Shown here in pieces: positions 31,065 through 37,273 of a DNA stretch of 41,258 nt. The stretch lies in IMG/VR virus record IMGVR_UViG_3300023174_004058, positions 1 through 41,258 of that record; one strand, 5' to 3'. The translations under genes and the position numbers were made by a program. Origin of the DNA: a virus. Numbering within the stretch: position 1 is the stretch's first letter; every line of letters starts with the position of its first letter. Under the pieces are notes generated by a model. That model had not been told where the DNA came from and did not search any database. It saw only the letters and a list, made by a program, of their open reading frames with translations.

Positions 31065-31222
31065 TGGACACTGATATGAAATGGTATGCGATTGTTATGA
31101 TTGTTATTATTGGCACGCCAATGGCAGGACTTGCTCTTAAAGAGTACCAAAACAGCCAATGCCGTATTGAGGCCATTCGTGCCAACATGGATGCAGACAA
31201 AATAGCCAAGGTCTGCCAATGA
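31061..31222 (+). CDS. Small single-pass membrane protein, 53 aa
   Basis: The frame shares ATGA with both neighbours, so it sits exactly between them with no spare bases. It has a short polar start (M-M-D-T-D-M-K-W), a hydrophobic helix (Y-A-I-V-M-I-V-I-I-G-T-P-M-A-G-L-A), and a soluble tail with two cysteines (Q-C-R-I-E-A-I, K-V-C-Q at the end). This matches short conserved cyanophage proteins I recall with a Cys-containing tail. Function unknown; membrane location is likely. Confidence 0.7.
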   Translation: MMDTDMKWYAIVMIVIIGTPMAGLALKEYQNSQCRIEAIRANMDADKIAKVCQ

Positions 31223-31686
31223 CCAAGAAAATCTATTACGAAAAGATAGGACGCCGGTATGTTCCTGTTAGCGAGTACGATAGTGACTACCTAGATAGTT
31301 TTGGTAAGGGTACACACCTTGTGATGGTGTACCCAGGAGGCCAAAGTCGTAGATACAACATTGATCCCAACTACGCCGCAATGATTGCGGCAGGCCGTGT
31401 AGCAGAAGATGCTATCTGTCGAGCCATATCCAAAGCCAGCGAAATGCGGCCACAGCGTACTCCTATTACAGAAGCACAACAAAAAGCATGGAAAAAGTTA
31501 GCCAAAGAAATGGGTGATGAACTATGTACTTTAAATGGTCTTAGTGTGCATGACTGTGCCGAAGCTGGCGTACGAGCCATGCAGGCGGAAGCTGACAAGT
31601 TGTTGACCAATCCTGCTGTGCGACTTGCCTACGAGCAGTTTCTCCTGGTGTGCGAATTAACTAAAAAACAAGTTGACAACGCCTAG
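31219..31686 (+). CDS. Conserved phage hypothetical protein, 155 aa
   Basis: The first 50 residues contain Y-Y-E-K-I-G-R-R-Y-V-P-V-S-E-Y, then P-G-G-Q-S-R-R-Y-N-I-D-P, a beta-rich start; the rest is helical and Ala/Glu/Lys-rich. It has no recognised motif. It follows the small membrane gene by ATGA, and the last codons contain the -35 box of the promoter at 31673. It ends the ligase operon, with the 213-base structured gap after it. Confidence 0.65.
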   Translation: MTKKIYYEKIGRRYVPVSEYDSDYLDSFGKGTHLVMVYPGGQSRRYNIDPNYAAMIAAGRVAEDAICRAISKASEMRPQRTPITEAQQKAWKKLAKEMGDELCTLNGLSVHDCAEAGVRAMQAEADKLLTNPAVRLAYEQFLLVCELTKKQVDNA

Positions 31687-31701
31687 CAGTCGCAGTATAA
31701 T
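31673..31701 (+). promoter_or_regulatory. Perfect-consensus sigma70 promoter before the structured leader
   Basis: TTGACA at 31673-31678 and TATAAT at 31696-31701 with a 17-bp spacer: 12 of 12 consensus positions. The -35 lies inside the end of the preceding gene. It points into a 200-base segment with no clear protein gene but several RNA hairpins. Confidence 0.9.
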
Positions 31702-31707
31702 CACTGT

Positions 31708-31880
31708 GCATGATCAGGGAGGTGGGTTGTTTAATGGGCATTGTAGGAATAGATCTGTAACCGGTCCTGCCGTGCGCCGTGGCATCAGAAACGTAAATCC
31801 CGTAGGATGAGACACTGGCTAGACCTGGCAACAGGTCAAAACACTGGCTGGTACCCAGTGGAGTATGCCTTGTAGATAAA
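31708..31880 (+). ncRNA. Structured leader RNA or free small RNA
   Basis: This is the longest segment without a convincing gene. Hairpins visible: TGCCGTG-CGC-CGTGGCA (31768-31784, 7 bp with two G-T pairs), GACCTG-GCAA-CAGGTC (31822-31837, with a GNRA tetraloop), and CACTGG/CCAGTG (31842-31860, 7-base loop). ACACTGGCT occurs twice (31812-31820 and 31841-31849), so CCAGTG could pair with either copy, and CAGTG at 31883-31887 beside the next gene's ribosome-binding site offers another partner. That alternation is like an RNA switch. GGCAT (31738) and ATGCC (31865) could close the whole fold. No tRNA, tmRNA or known riboswitch family is recognised. No T-run follows, so read-through into 31900 is likely. 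Confidence 0.5.
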
Positions 31881-31899
31881 AACAGTGAGAAGGATAGCA

Positions 31900-32217
31900 A
31901 TGTCTGTTGAAATTGAAACCTCTGCGTTGAGCACGTTTGAATCCCTTGACTCTCTTAGATCAACGCCCTTGGTCATGCACCGTATTCAGGTTGAGTTGCG
32001 TGATATCAAAGTCTGGTATGCAGTGATCCGTGAACTCAATCAGGCCTTTGGTGTCAACAACTGGAAGGGCCAAAATCATGTTCGACGTCGACTGGAAAAT
32101 CTGATCTGGGACGACAGCAAGACTCTCTGGGTCTGGTTTGATGTACCAGACGAGAAGATTGCCACATGGTTGGCAGTTAAACTAGCCGTCACAGTTCGCA
32201 TAACACCCAATAAATAA
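31900..32217 (+). CDS. Hypothetical protein, 105 aa
   Basis: The protein is rich in Trp and charged residues (L-R-D-I-K-V-W-Y-A-V-I-R-E-L-N, then L-W-V-W-F-D-V-P-D) and looks like a compact alpha/beta domain. It is unrecognised. ATG 31900 has GAGAAGGA just upstream; an in-frame GTG at 31885 has no such site. It is the first gene after the strong sigma70 promoter at 31673 and its structured leader, so early expression and RNA-level control are likely. Confidence 0.65.
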   Translation: MSVEIETSALSTFESLDSLRSTPLVMHRIQVELRDIKVWYAVIRELNQAFGVNNWKGQNHVRRRLENLIWDDSKTLWVWFDVPDEKIATWLAVKLAVTVRITPNK

Positions 32218-32221
32218 ATCT

Positions 32222-33739
32222 ATGTTCCTCAGTTATTTTACACTATTAACCGCTCTGTCATTGAGCGTGGTGGCGGCCTGGTACAGTATCCTGGGCCTTA
32301 CTGCTATTTTTGCCAGTGCAGTCATACCCATCATTATCATGGGCAGTATCCTAGAAGTGGCCAAGGTCACTGTCACAGTGTGGTTGCACGAATACTGGCA
32401 TCGTTGCCGACTGCTGATGAGAATATACCTGGTGCCGGCAGTGGGCATGCTCATGGTCATAACATCAATGGGCATATTTGGTTTCTTGAGCAAAGCACAC
32501 AGTGACCAAAGTTTAGTATCAGGTGATGTGCTCAGCAAGATTGCAATATATGATGAAAAAATCAAAACCCAAAAGGACAATATTGAGGCGAACCGCAAGG
32601 CACTTAAACAAATGGATGAGGGCGTGGACTCAGTACTGGGCCGCTCAGCAGATGAAAAAGGTGCCGACAAGGCTGTGGCTCTCAGAAAAGCCCAGCAGAA
32701 AGAGCGTGTTAGACTTCAAAATGAAATATCACAGTCGCAGAAGTCCATTGCGGAACTTAACGATGCCCGTGCGCCTATTGCCGCCGAGGTACGCAAGGTC
32801 GAAGCAGAAGTTGGGCCAATCAAGTATATCGCGGCGTTCATATACGGGGACAACCCGGACTCGAATCTACTAGAACGTGCTGTGCGTTGGGTCATCATCA
32901 TATTGGTTGTGGTGTTTGATCCACTTGCTATCATGATGGTGTTGGCTGCCACAGAGAGTTTAAAGTGGGAACGTGAACGGCGACGCCAACTGGCCTACGA
33001 GCCTGATGATGGTCCACTGACAGATGAGCAAATTGCACAACTGCGTGAGACGGCAGAACCAGAACTGCCCACAGGAGAGGTGGTTGAAACAAGTCGACTG
33101 TTTGATGATCCGCCCAAGGACCCACATCCGCCAGGATGGATGTATGACGAACCACAATCGAGTACACTGACCGAAGAGGAAGTAGAACAAGTCATTGCCG
33201 AGTTTGATCAAGCACGTCACCTTGAACCCGTGGAGTTTGATCAGGATTATGTTAAAGAGCTTGACAAGCCCACGGTTGAATATCAAATCCTTGAAGATGT
33301 TGATGAAGACCTTGACGATGATGATCCATTGAAAGCCGCAATTAAACAATGGAAAGATGAGAATCCCCACAGCACTCTCAAAGAAGAGAGATACAAACTT
33401 GCTCGTGGAAAAATTGACGAACTGCCTTGGATGCGTTTGTTGGCAGACAATGATGACTTGGGCAGAGCACCATTAACAGGATTTGGTATTGCGTTCCCAG
33501 AAACTGCCATCAAAGGCGACACATTCATGCGTGTGGATCGCATGCCAAATGTGCTGTACAAATACAATGGCCAGAACTGGATTATTGTGGACAAAACTTT
33601 AACAGATAACTACACATACGATGATGCATATATTGAGCATTTGATCGCACAACTGTCGTCTGGGGAATACGATCCAGACCTGCTGAGTGATGCAGAAGCT
33701 GATGCCATTGCCCGTCGTGTAAAACCAATTCAAATATGA
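32222..33739 (+). CDS. Large membrane protein with coiled coil and acidic tail, 505 aa
   Basis: Residues 1-90 hold about three hydrophobic helices (e.g. F-A-S-A-V-I-P-I-I-I-M-G-S-I-L-E), then a charged coiled coil (about 100-190, rich in Lys, Glu, Gln), then another helix (W-V-I-I-I-L-V-V-V-F-D-P-L-A-I-M, about 225-242). A long acidic, soluble tail with many Asp/Glu/Pro follows (about 255-505). I recall similar proteins in T4-like marine phages, without known function. The layout suggests an inner-membrane protein with a cytoplasmic scaffold tail. It is separated by four bases from the gene before and shares ATGA with clpX. Confidence 0.75.
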   Translation: MFLSYFTLLTALSLSVVAAWYSILGLTAIFASAVIPIIIMGSILEVAKVTVTVWLHEYWHRCRLLMRIYLVPAVGMLMVITSMGIFGFLSKAHSDQSLVSGDVLSKIAIYDEKIKTQKDNIEANRKALKQMDEGVDSVLGRSADEKGADKAVALRKAQQKERVRLQNEISQSQKSIAELNDARAPIAAEVRKVEAEVGPIKYIAAFIYGDNPDSNLLERAVRWVIIILVVVFDPLAIMMVLAATESLKWERERRRQLAYEPDDGPLTDEQIAQLRETAEPELPTGEVVETSRLFDDPPKDPHPPGWMYDEPQSSTLTEEEVEQVIAEFDQARHLEPVEFDQDYVKELDKPTVEYQILEDVDEDLDDDDPLKAAIKQWKDENPHSTLKEERYKLARGKIDELPWMRLLADNDDLGRAPLTGFGIAFPETAIKGDTFMRVDRMPNVLYKYNGQNWIIVDKTLTDNYTYDDAYIEHLIAQLSSGEYDPDLLSDAEADAIARRVKPIQI

Positions 33740-34944
33740 AATCACCTGACACCCTAGACAACTGTAGTTTTTGCGGCAAACACAAAGACTCGGTGGCCAA
33801 ACTCATAGTAGGCAACGAAGTCTCAATCTGCAACGAGTGTGTGGATCTGTGTCAGACCTTGCTGGTGGAAGAACTGCCAGAGAAATCAAAAGAAATAACA
33901 GATGACACTCTGGATCCCAGAGCCATCAAAGATCATCTAGATCAGTATGTGATTGGTCAAACCCATGCCAAAATGGTATTGAGTGTGGCCATTGCCAATC
34001 ATTACAAACGCATAGCCAATGCTGATGCCAACGTAGAAATTGAAAAAGCCAACATACTCATGCTTGGCCCAACAGGTTCAGGTAAAACGCTGTTGGCACG
34101 TACTGTGGCACGTTACTTGGATGTGCCATTTGTGATTGCAGATGCCACCAGCTTGACCGAAGCAGGTTATGTAGGCGATGATGTAGAAAGCCTGATCACC
34201 AGACTGTACACAGCCGCAGGCAGTGATGTGGCCAAGACACAACGCGGCATTGTGTTCATAGACGAAATTGACAAAATCAGCCGACGTAGCGAGAGTGCCA
34301 GTATCACCCGAGATGTGTCAGGAGAGGGTGTTCAACAGGCCTTGCTGAAATTGGTGGAAGGTACCCGGTGCAGAATCACTCCGCAAGGAGGCCGCAAGCA
34401 CCCATCGGGCGAAACTGTGGAAATTGACACAGCCAATATCTTGTTCATTGCTGGCGGTGCATTTGTGGGCTTGGACAACATTGTCAAAAGCCGCATAAAA
34501 GGTACCAGCATAGGATTCAATGCCAAAGTGGGCAATGACAAGAACGCACACCTGGATCAAACCACACCCGAAGACTTGATCAAGTTTGGTATGATACCTG
34601 AGTTTGTGGGACGTTTCCCCAGCTGGGTTGCCCTGGAAGAACTTACAAAAGCTGACTTGATCAAGATCTTGCAAGAAGTCAAACACAGCTATGTGAGTCA
34701 ATACAAATGGCTGTTTCAGAAAGATCAAGTGGAACTCAAGTTCAGCACCGACAGTCTAGAGTTGATTGCAGAACGCACCATTGCCAACAAAACTGGCGCA
34801 CGTGGTCTACATTCAGAATTGGAACGTGTGCTGTTGCCACATATGTATAACCTGGCTCGTTATCGCAATCACGGAATCCGCACAGTTGATATTGATATCC
34901 AGCAGGTAAATATTCCCAGGGAGCTCAAAGAAATAAATGAATAA
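33736..34944 (+). CDS. clpX: ClpX ATPase, unfoldase and specificity subunit of ClpXP
   Basis: ClpX unfolds tagged proteins and feeds them to the ClpP protease. This 402-residue version is nearly full length (E. coli 424) and looks intact: N-terminal zinc domain (C10, C13, C32, C35), Walker A G-P-T-G-S-G-K-T (111-118), the pore loop G-Y-V-G-D, Walker B V-F-I-D-E-I-D, the R-K-H loop (G-G-R-K-H-P), and sensor-2 G-A-R-G-L. The I259-G-F261 tripeptide that docks ClpX onto ClpP is present, so it could use host ClpP. No clpP gene is in the window. It shares ATGA with the membrane gene and overlaps the bS21 gene by eight bases. Confidence 0.97.
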   Translation: MKSPDTLDNCSFCGKHKDSVAKLIVGNEVSICNECVDLCQTLLVEELPEKSKEITDDTLDPRAIKDHLDQYVIGQTHAKMVLSVAIANHYKRIANADANVEIEKANILMLGPTGSGKTLLARTVARYLDVPFVIADATSLTEAGYVGDDVESLITRLYTAAGSDVAKTQRGIVFIDEIDKISRRSESASITRDVSGEGVQQALLKLVEGTRCRITPQGGRKHPSGETVEIDTANILFIAGGAFVGLDNIVKSRIKGTSIGFNAKVGNDKNAHLDQTTPEDLIKFGMIPEFVGRFPSWVALEELTKADLIKILQEVKHSYVSQYKWLFQKDQVELKFSTDSLELIAERTIANKTGARGLHSELERVLLPHMYNLARYRNHGIRTVDIDIQQVNIPRELKEINE

Positions 34945-35161
34945 GAAGCATGCTAGATCAGTGTTGGTACAAGACAACAACATAGAAAAAGCTCTTCGCA
35001 AATTCAAGAAAAAAGTGCAAAATAGTGGTGTGCTGAATGATCTCCGTGAACGTGAATTTTACATCAAGCCCACCACAGCTCGTAAACTCAAACGCAGTGC
35101 TGCCAAAAATCGCTGGCGCAAACAGCTTGAGAGTCAACAACTACCTCCCCGAACATATTAA
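34937..35161 (+). CDS. rpsU: Ribosomal protein bS21
   Basis: bS21 sits on the small ribosomal subunit near the anti-Shine-Dalgarno end of 16S rRNA and affects initiation. The family pattern is clear: V-Q-D-N-N-I-E-K-A-L-R-K-F-K-K-K, then G-V-L-N-D-L-R-E-R-E-F-Y-I-K-P-T-T-A-R-K, then a basic tail. E. coli bS21 has R-R-R-E-F-Y-E-K-P-T-T-E-R-K at the same place. The 74-residue length matches. ATG 34937 overlaps the clpX stop, with AGGGAG 13 bases upstream. A phage copy could replace host bS21 and bias ribosomes toward phage messages; that is known as a hypothesis for other phages and is inference here. Confidence 0.93.
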   Translation: MNKKHARSVLVQDNNIEKALRKFKKKVQNSGVLNDLREREFYIKPTTARKLKRSAAKNRWRKQLESQQLPPRTY

Positions 35162-35175
35162 TTTTTTCAAATATT

Positions 35176-35204
35176 TTGACACAAAATGAAATTTGTGTTA
35201 TAAA
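35176..35204 (+). promoter_or_regulatory. Sigma70 promoter (TTGACA, 17 bp, TATAAA) for hsp20, with TATAAATA
   Basis: TTGACA at 35176-35181 and TATAAA at 35199-35204 have a 17-bp spacer (11 of 12 consensus positions). The -10 overlaps TATAAATA (35199-35206), an exact match to the T4 late -10, so the site could serve both early and late transcription. Confidence 0.8.
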
Positions 35205-35210
35205 TATACA

Positions 35211-35234
35211 TGTAGTGCCCATAGTGGGGCTACA
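35211..35234 (+). other. Hairpin at the predicted 5' end of the hsp20 leader
   Basis: TGTAG at 35211 pairs with CTACA ending at 35234, and inner CCC with GGG across a two-base bulge, with loop ATAGT. Transcription from the 35176 promoter should begin at about this position, so the hairpin would cap the message and may protect it. A control role is possible. Confidence 0.45.
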
Positions 35235-35271
35235 ATTCAAAAGTCATCTTGCTTAATAAAGGAGAAAACAA

Positions 35272-35733
35272 ATGACAAAAACTCTCACCCTTCGCACATT
35301 CGATCTTCCCGCAATTCACAAATTTGGTATCGGTTTCGATAACTTGTTTGATGATCTCATGCGTGTGAATGCTCAACAAAGCAACAACAACTATCCACCT
35401 TACAACATTGTGCAAATCAATGATGATGAGTACATGATCAGTTTGGCTGTGGCTGGATTCGGGCATAACAATCTTTCGGTTACTAAAGACAAAAACTTCT
35501 TGATAATTGAAGGCACACACAGTGTAACAAAGCTGGCAGATGAAGATGATGCCAACTACACATATCTACACAAAGGCATCAGCGAAAGAAGTTTCCGCAG
35601 GGAATTTCAATTGGCTGACCATGTGGAAATCGGCAATGCACATCTTGAACTGGGTATCTTGAATGTTCACTTGAAACGTGAAGTTCCAGAAGAAGCCAAA
35701 CCAAAGACCATTGCTATTACCTACAAAGAGTAA
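35272..35733 (+). CDS. Small heat-shock protein (Hsp20/IbpA-like)
   Basis: This 153-residue chaperone of the alpha-crystallin family binds unfolding proteins. The alpha-crystallin domain spans about 40-130: Y-P-P-Y-N-I-V-Q-I-N-D-D-E-Y, then L-A-V-A-G-F-G, then I-S-E-R-S-F-R-R-E-F-Q-L, then L-E-L-G-I-L-N-V-H-L. The F-R-R-E-F-x-L signature is typical of the bacterial IbpA group, and phage copies are common in T4-like marine phages. A strong promoter and GGAGA ribosome-binding site precede it. The C-terminus ends K-T-I-A-I-T, like the I-x-I tail motif of this family. Confidence 0.94.
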   Translation: MTKTLTLRTFDLPAIHKFGIGFDNLFDDLMRVNAQQSNNNYPPYNIVQINDDEYMISLAVAGFGHNNLSVTKDKNFLIIEGTHSVTKLADEDDANYTYLHKGISERSFRREFQLADHVEIGNAHLELGILNVHLKREVPEEAKPKTIAITYKE

Positions 35734-35746
35734 TATAATGTAAATA

Positions 35747-35772
35747 CAGTGACAGCAATCCTGCTGTCACTG
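35747..35772 (+). terminator. 11-bp perfect hairpin between hsp20 and clpS
   Basis: CAGTGACAGCA (35747-35757) pairs perfectly with TGCTGTCACTG (35762-35772) across a four-base loop. There is no T-run after it, so it may be a weak terminator, a processing site or a message-stabilising structure. A late-like TGTAAATA (35739-35746) lies directly before it. Confidence 0.5.
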
Positions 35773-35798
35773 ATTGAGTAACCAAGCAAGGAATAGAA

Positions 35799-36110
35799 AT
35801 GGCACAGAGCGATACACGCACACGAATCAAACCATCAGAGGCCGTACAAGAGCCGCCCATGTTTAAAGTTATCTATCTAAACGATAACCAAACCACAATG
35901 GAATTTGTTGTGGACAGTTTGATTGAATATTTTGATTACACACCAGCCACAGCTGAACAGATTACTGTGGACATTCATCAAGCTGGGCAAGCCACAGTGG
36001 CAGTGTTGCCTTATGAAGTGGCTGAACAAAAAGGCATCGAAGTCACACTCAGCGCAAGATCACAGAGCTTTCCATTACAAATCAAGTTGGAACCTGAAAC
36101 TGTAAATTAA
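35799..36110 (+). CDS. clpS: ClpS adaptor for N-end-rule proteolysis
   Basis: ClpS delivers proteins with N-terminal Leu, Phe, Tyr or Trp to the ClpAP protease. This 103-residue protein matches ClpS (E. coli 106): P-P-M-F-K-V-I-Y-L-N-D-N-Q-T-T-M-E-F-V-V-D-S-L aligns with the E. coli [20 protein letters not shown] segment that binds the N-terminal residue, and V-D-I-H-Q-A-G carries the conserved His. The second Asp of N-D-D is Asn here, which might alter binding. No clpA is present, so host ClpAP would be the partner. It overlaps the convergent phosphoesterase by four bases. Confidence 0.9.
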   Translation: MAQSDTRTRIKPSEAVQEPPMFKVIYLNDNQTTMEFVVDSLIEYFDYTPATAEQITVDIHQAGQATVAVLPYEVAEQKGIEVTLSARSQSFPLQIKLEPETVN

Positions 36111-36895
36111 TTGTCTACCACAATGCGCAAGGGATGATATACATGTTGACGCCATATGGTATCACCCCGACCTCTGCAGTTGTTGACAAAACGCACACCG
36201 TGACGTATTTGATCTACTGATCCATGATAGTGACCAAAACACCAGGTGTGCAATTTCTTTTCTGTGTCTGCGCTCAAGGCCTGCATCATGAAACTGTTGC
36301 CCAGGGTATTGAATCTTAAACTGTCTGCCAATCCAATGTCATGCGCAACCAAACTTGCGCTAGGTACAGTGTGCGTGACACACACAATCTTGTTGACATC
36401 ACGATGAGTTTGCAGACGTTTTACACTGTTGATCATGTAAGTGCTGTCAGTCCGGGCCATGCGTCCCACAGTTTTGGCCACAGTACCATTGACCTTGGCA
36501 TAATCTTGAAACCAAAGCGATGACTGCTCTGCATCAATGCTGGGGTCAAGATCATAAGTCCACCAACCATTTGTGCCCACGATTGCCACCCCATCAACCA
36601 CCGCAACATTGTCCTGCAGGTATACCACATTGGGTATTCTTCTTATTTTTTTAGCAAGGTCTGCATAACTGCTGTTCAAATCGTCAAGATGATATCTGTG
36701 TTCGTCATTGCCGTCTACATAAAACACCGCTTGATAACATTGTCCAAGATGCCGCAAACTATCAACCACGACTGTACGATCACGTGCAACATCACCGGCC
36801 ACAACGCAATAAGGACTGGTGGCCAGGCCTGACCAGTCAAATCCAGGCCAGGTTTCGGTGTGTAAATCAGAAATTAAATCAAACGCAAAACTCAT
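36107..36895 (-). CDS. Calcineurin-like metallophosphoesterase, 262 aa
   Basis: Metal-binding motifs of this superfamily are present in order: S-D10-L-H12, V-A-G-D-V, a modified third motif Y-V-D-G-N-D-E-H, C-V-T-H-T, and G-H-Y-H-G. The third motif differs from the usual G-N-H-D/E because the His falls later (G-N-D-E-H), so activity or metal geometry may vary. The substrate could be a nucleotide, nucleic acid or phospho-ester and cannot be read from sequence. It is convergent with clpS and divergent from the gene at 36920, with just 24 bases between starts. Confidence 0.82.
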   Translation of the reverse strand: MSFAFDLISDLHTETWPGFDWSGLATSPYCVVAGDVARDRTVVVDSLRHLGQCYQAVFYVDGNDEHRYHLDDLNSSYADLAKKIRRIPNVVYLQDNVAVVDGVAIVGTNGWWTYDLDPSIDAEQSSLWFQDYAKVNGTVAKTVGRMARTDSTYMINSVKRLQTHRDVNKIVCVTHTVPSASLVAHDIGLADSLRFNTLGNSFMMQALSADTEKKLHTWCFGHYHGSVDQIRHGVRFVNNCRGRGDTIWRQHVYHPLRIVVDN

Positions 36896-36919
36896 GATAC
36901 ATATTTAAAAGGAAAACAC

Positions 36920-37273
36920 ATGAACATTATATTTGGAGACGCATTAGATAAACTGCCAGACAACTATACAGTGTTGGAATTGGACACGTTTATATTACCC
37001 CCGGACAATGCAAAAGTAACTTCGTACTGTGTGATTGACAAGGTTCCGTTGACGGATTTTCCATTGATGGAGGCCTATATCAAAGTTCATACTGACATGA
37101 TGACTGCGTATAGGGAACAAAATTGGGAGTATTGTTTGCATGCCATCAAGGGCCTTGTGGGACGATGGAATGGCGAATTAGATAGTTTTTACAGCAATTT
37201 GCTAGAACGTGTGCAACAACACCAGGCCACACCACCTGGCGACTATTTCACTGGTTACCTGGTCAAACGTTGA
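36920..37273 (+). CDS. Conserved phage hypothetical protein, 117 aa
   Basis: The protein begins M-N-I-I-F-G-D-A-L-D-K-L-P-D-N-Y-T-V-L-E-L-D-T-F, which I recall from a family of unknown proteins in T4-like cyanophages. A helical region rich in Trp, Tyr and Arg follows (H-T-D-M-M-T-A-Y-R-E-Q-N-W-E-Y). An AAAAGGAAAA ribosome-binding site lies before the ATG. Its end overlaps the convergent aminotransferase gene by 19 bases. No function is known. Confidence 0.72.
   Translation: MNIIFGDALDKLPDNYTVLELDTFILPPDNAKVTSYCVIDKVPLTDFPLMEAYIKVHTDMMTAYREQNWEYCLHAIKGLVGRWNGELDSFYSNLLERVQQHQATPPGDYFTGYLVKR

Noticed and set aside
31710-31760. A 16-residue leader-peptide frame in the structured gap
   Set aside because: It has no ribosome-binding site and no run of one amino acid that would suggest attenuation.
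31708-31880. A tRNA, tmRNA or known riboswitch in the structured gap
   Set aside because: There is no T-loop, CCA-adjacent acceptor stem or tag-peptide frame, and none of the riboswitch consensus elements I know is present. Kept only as an unnamed structured RNA.
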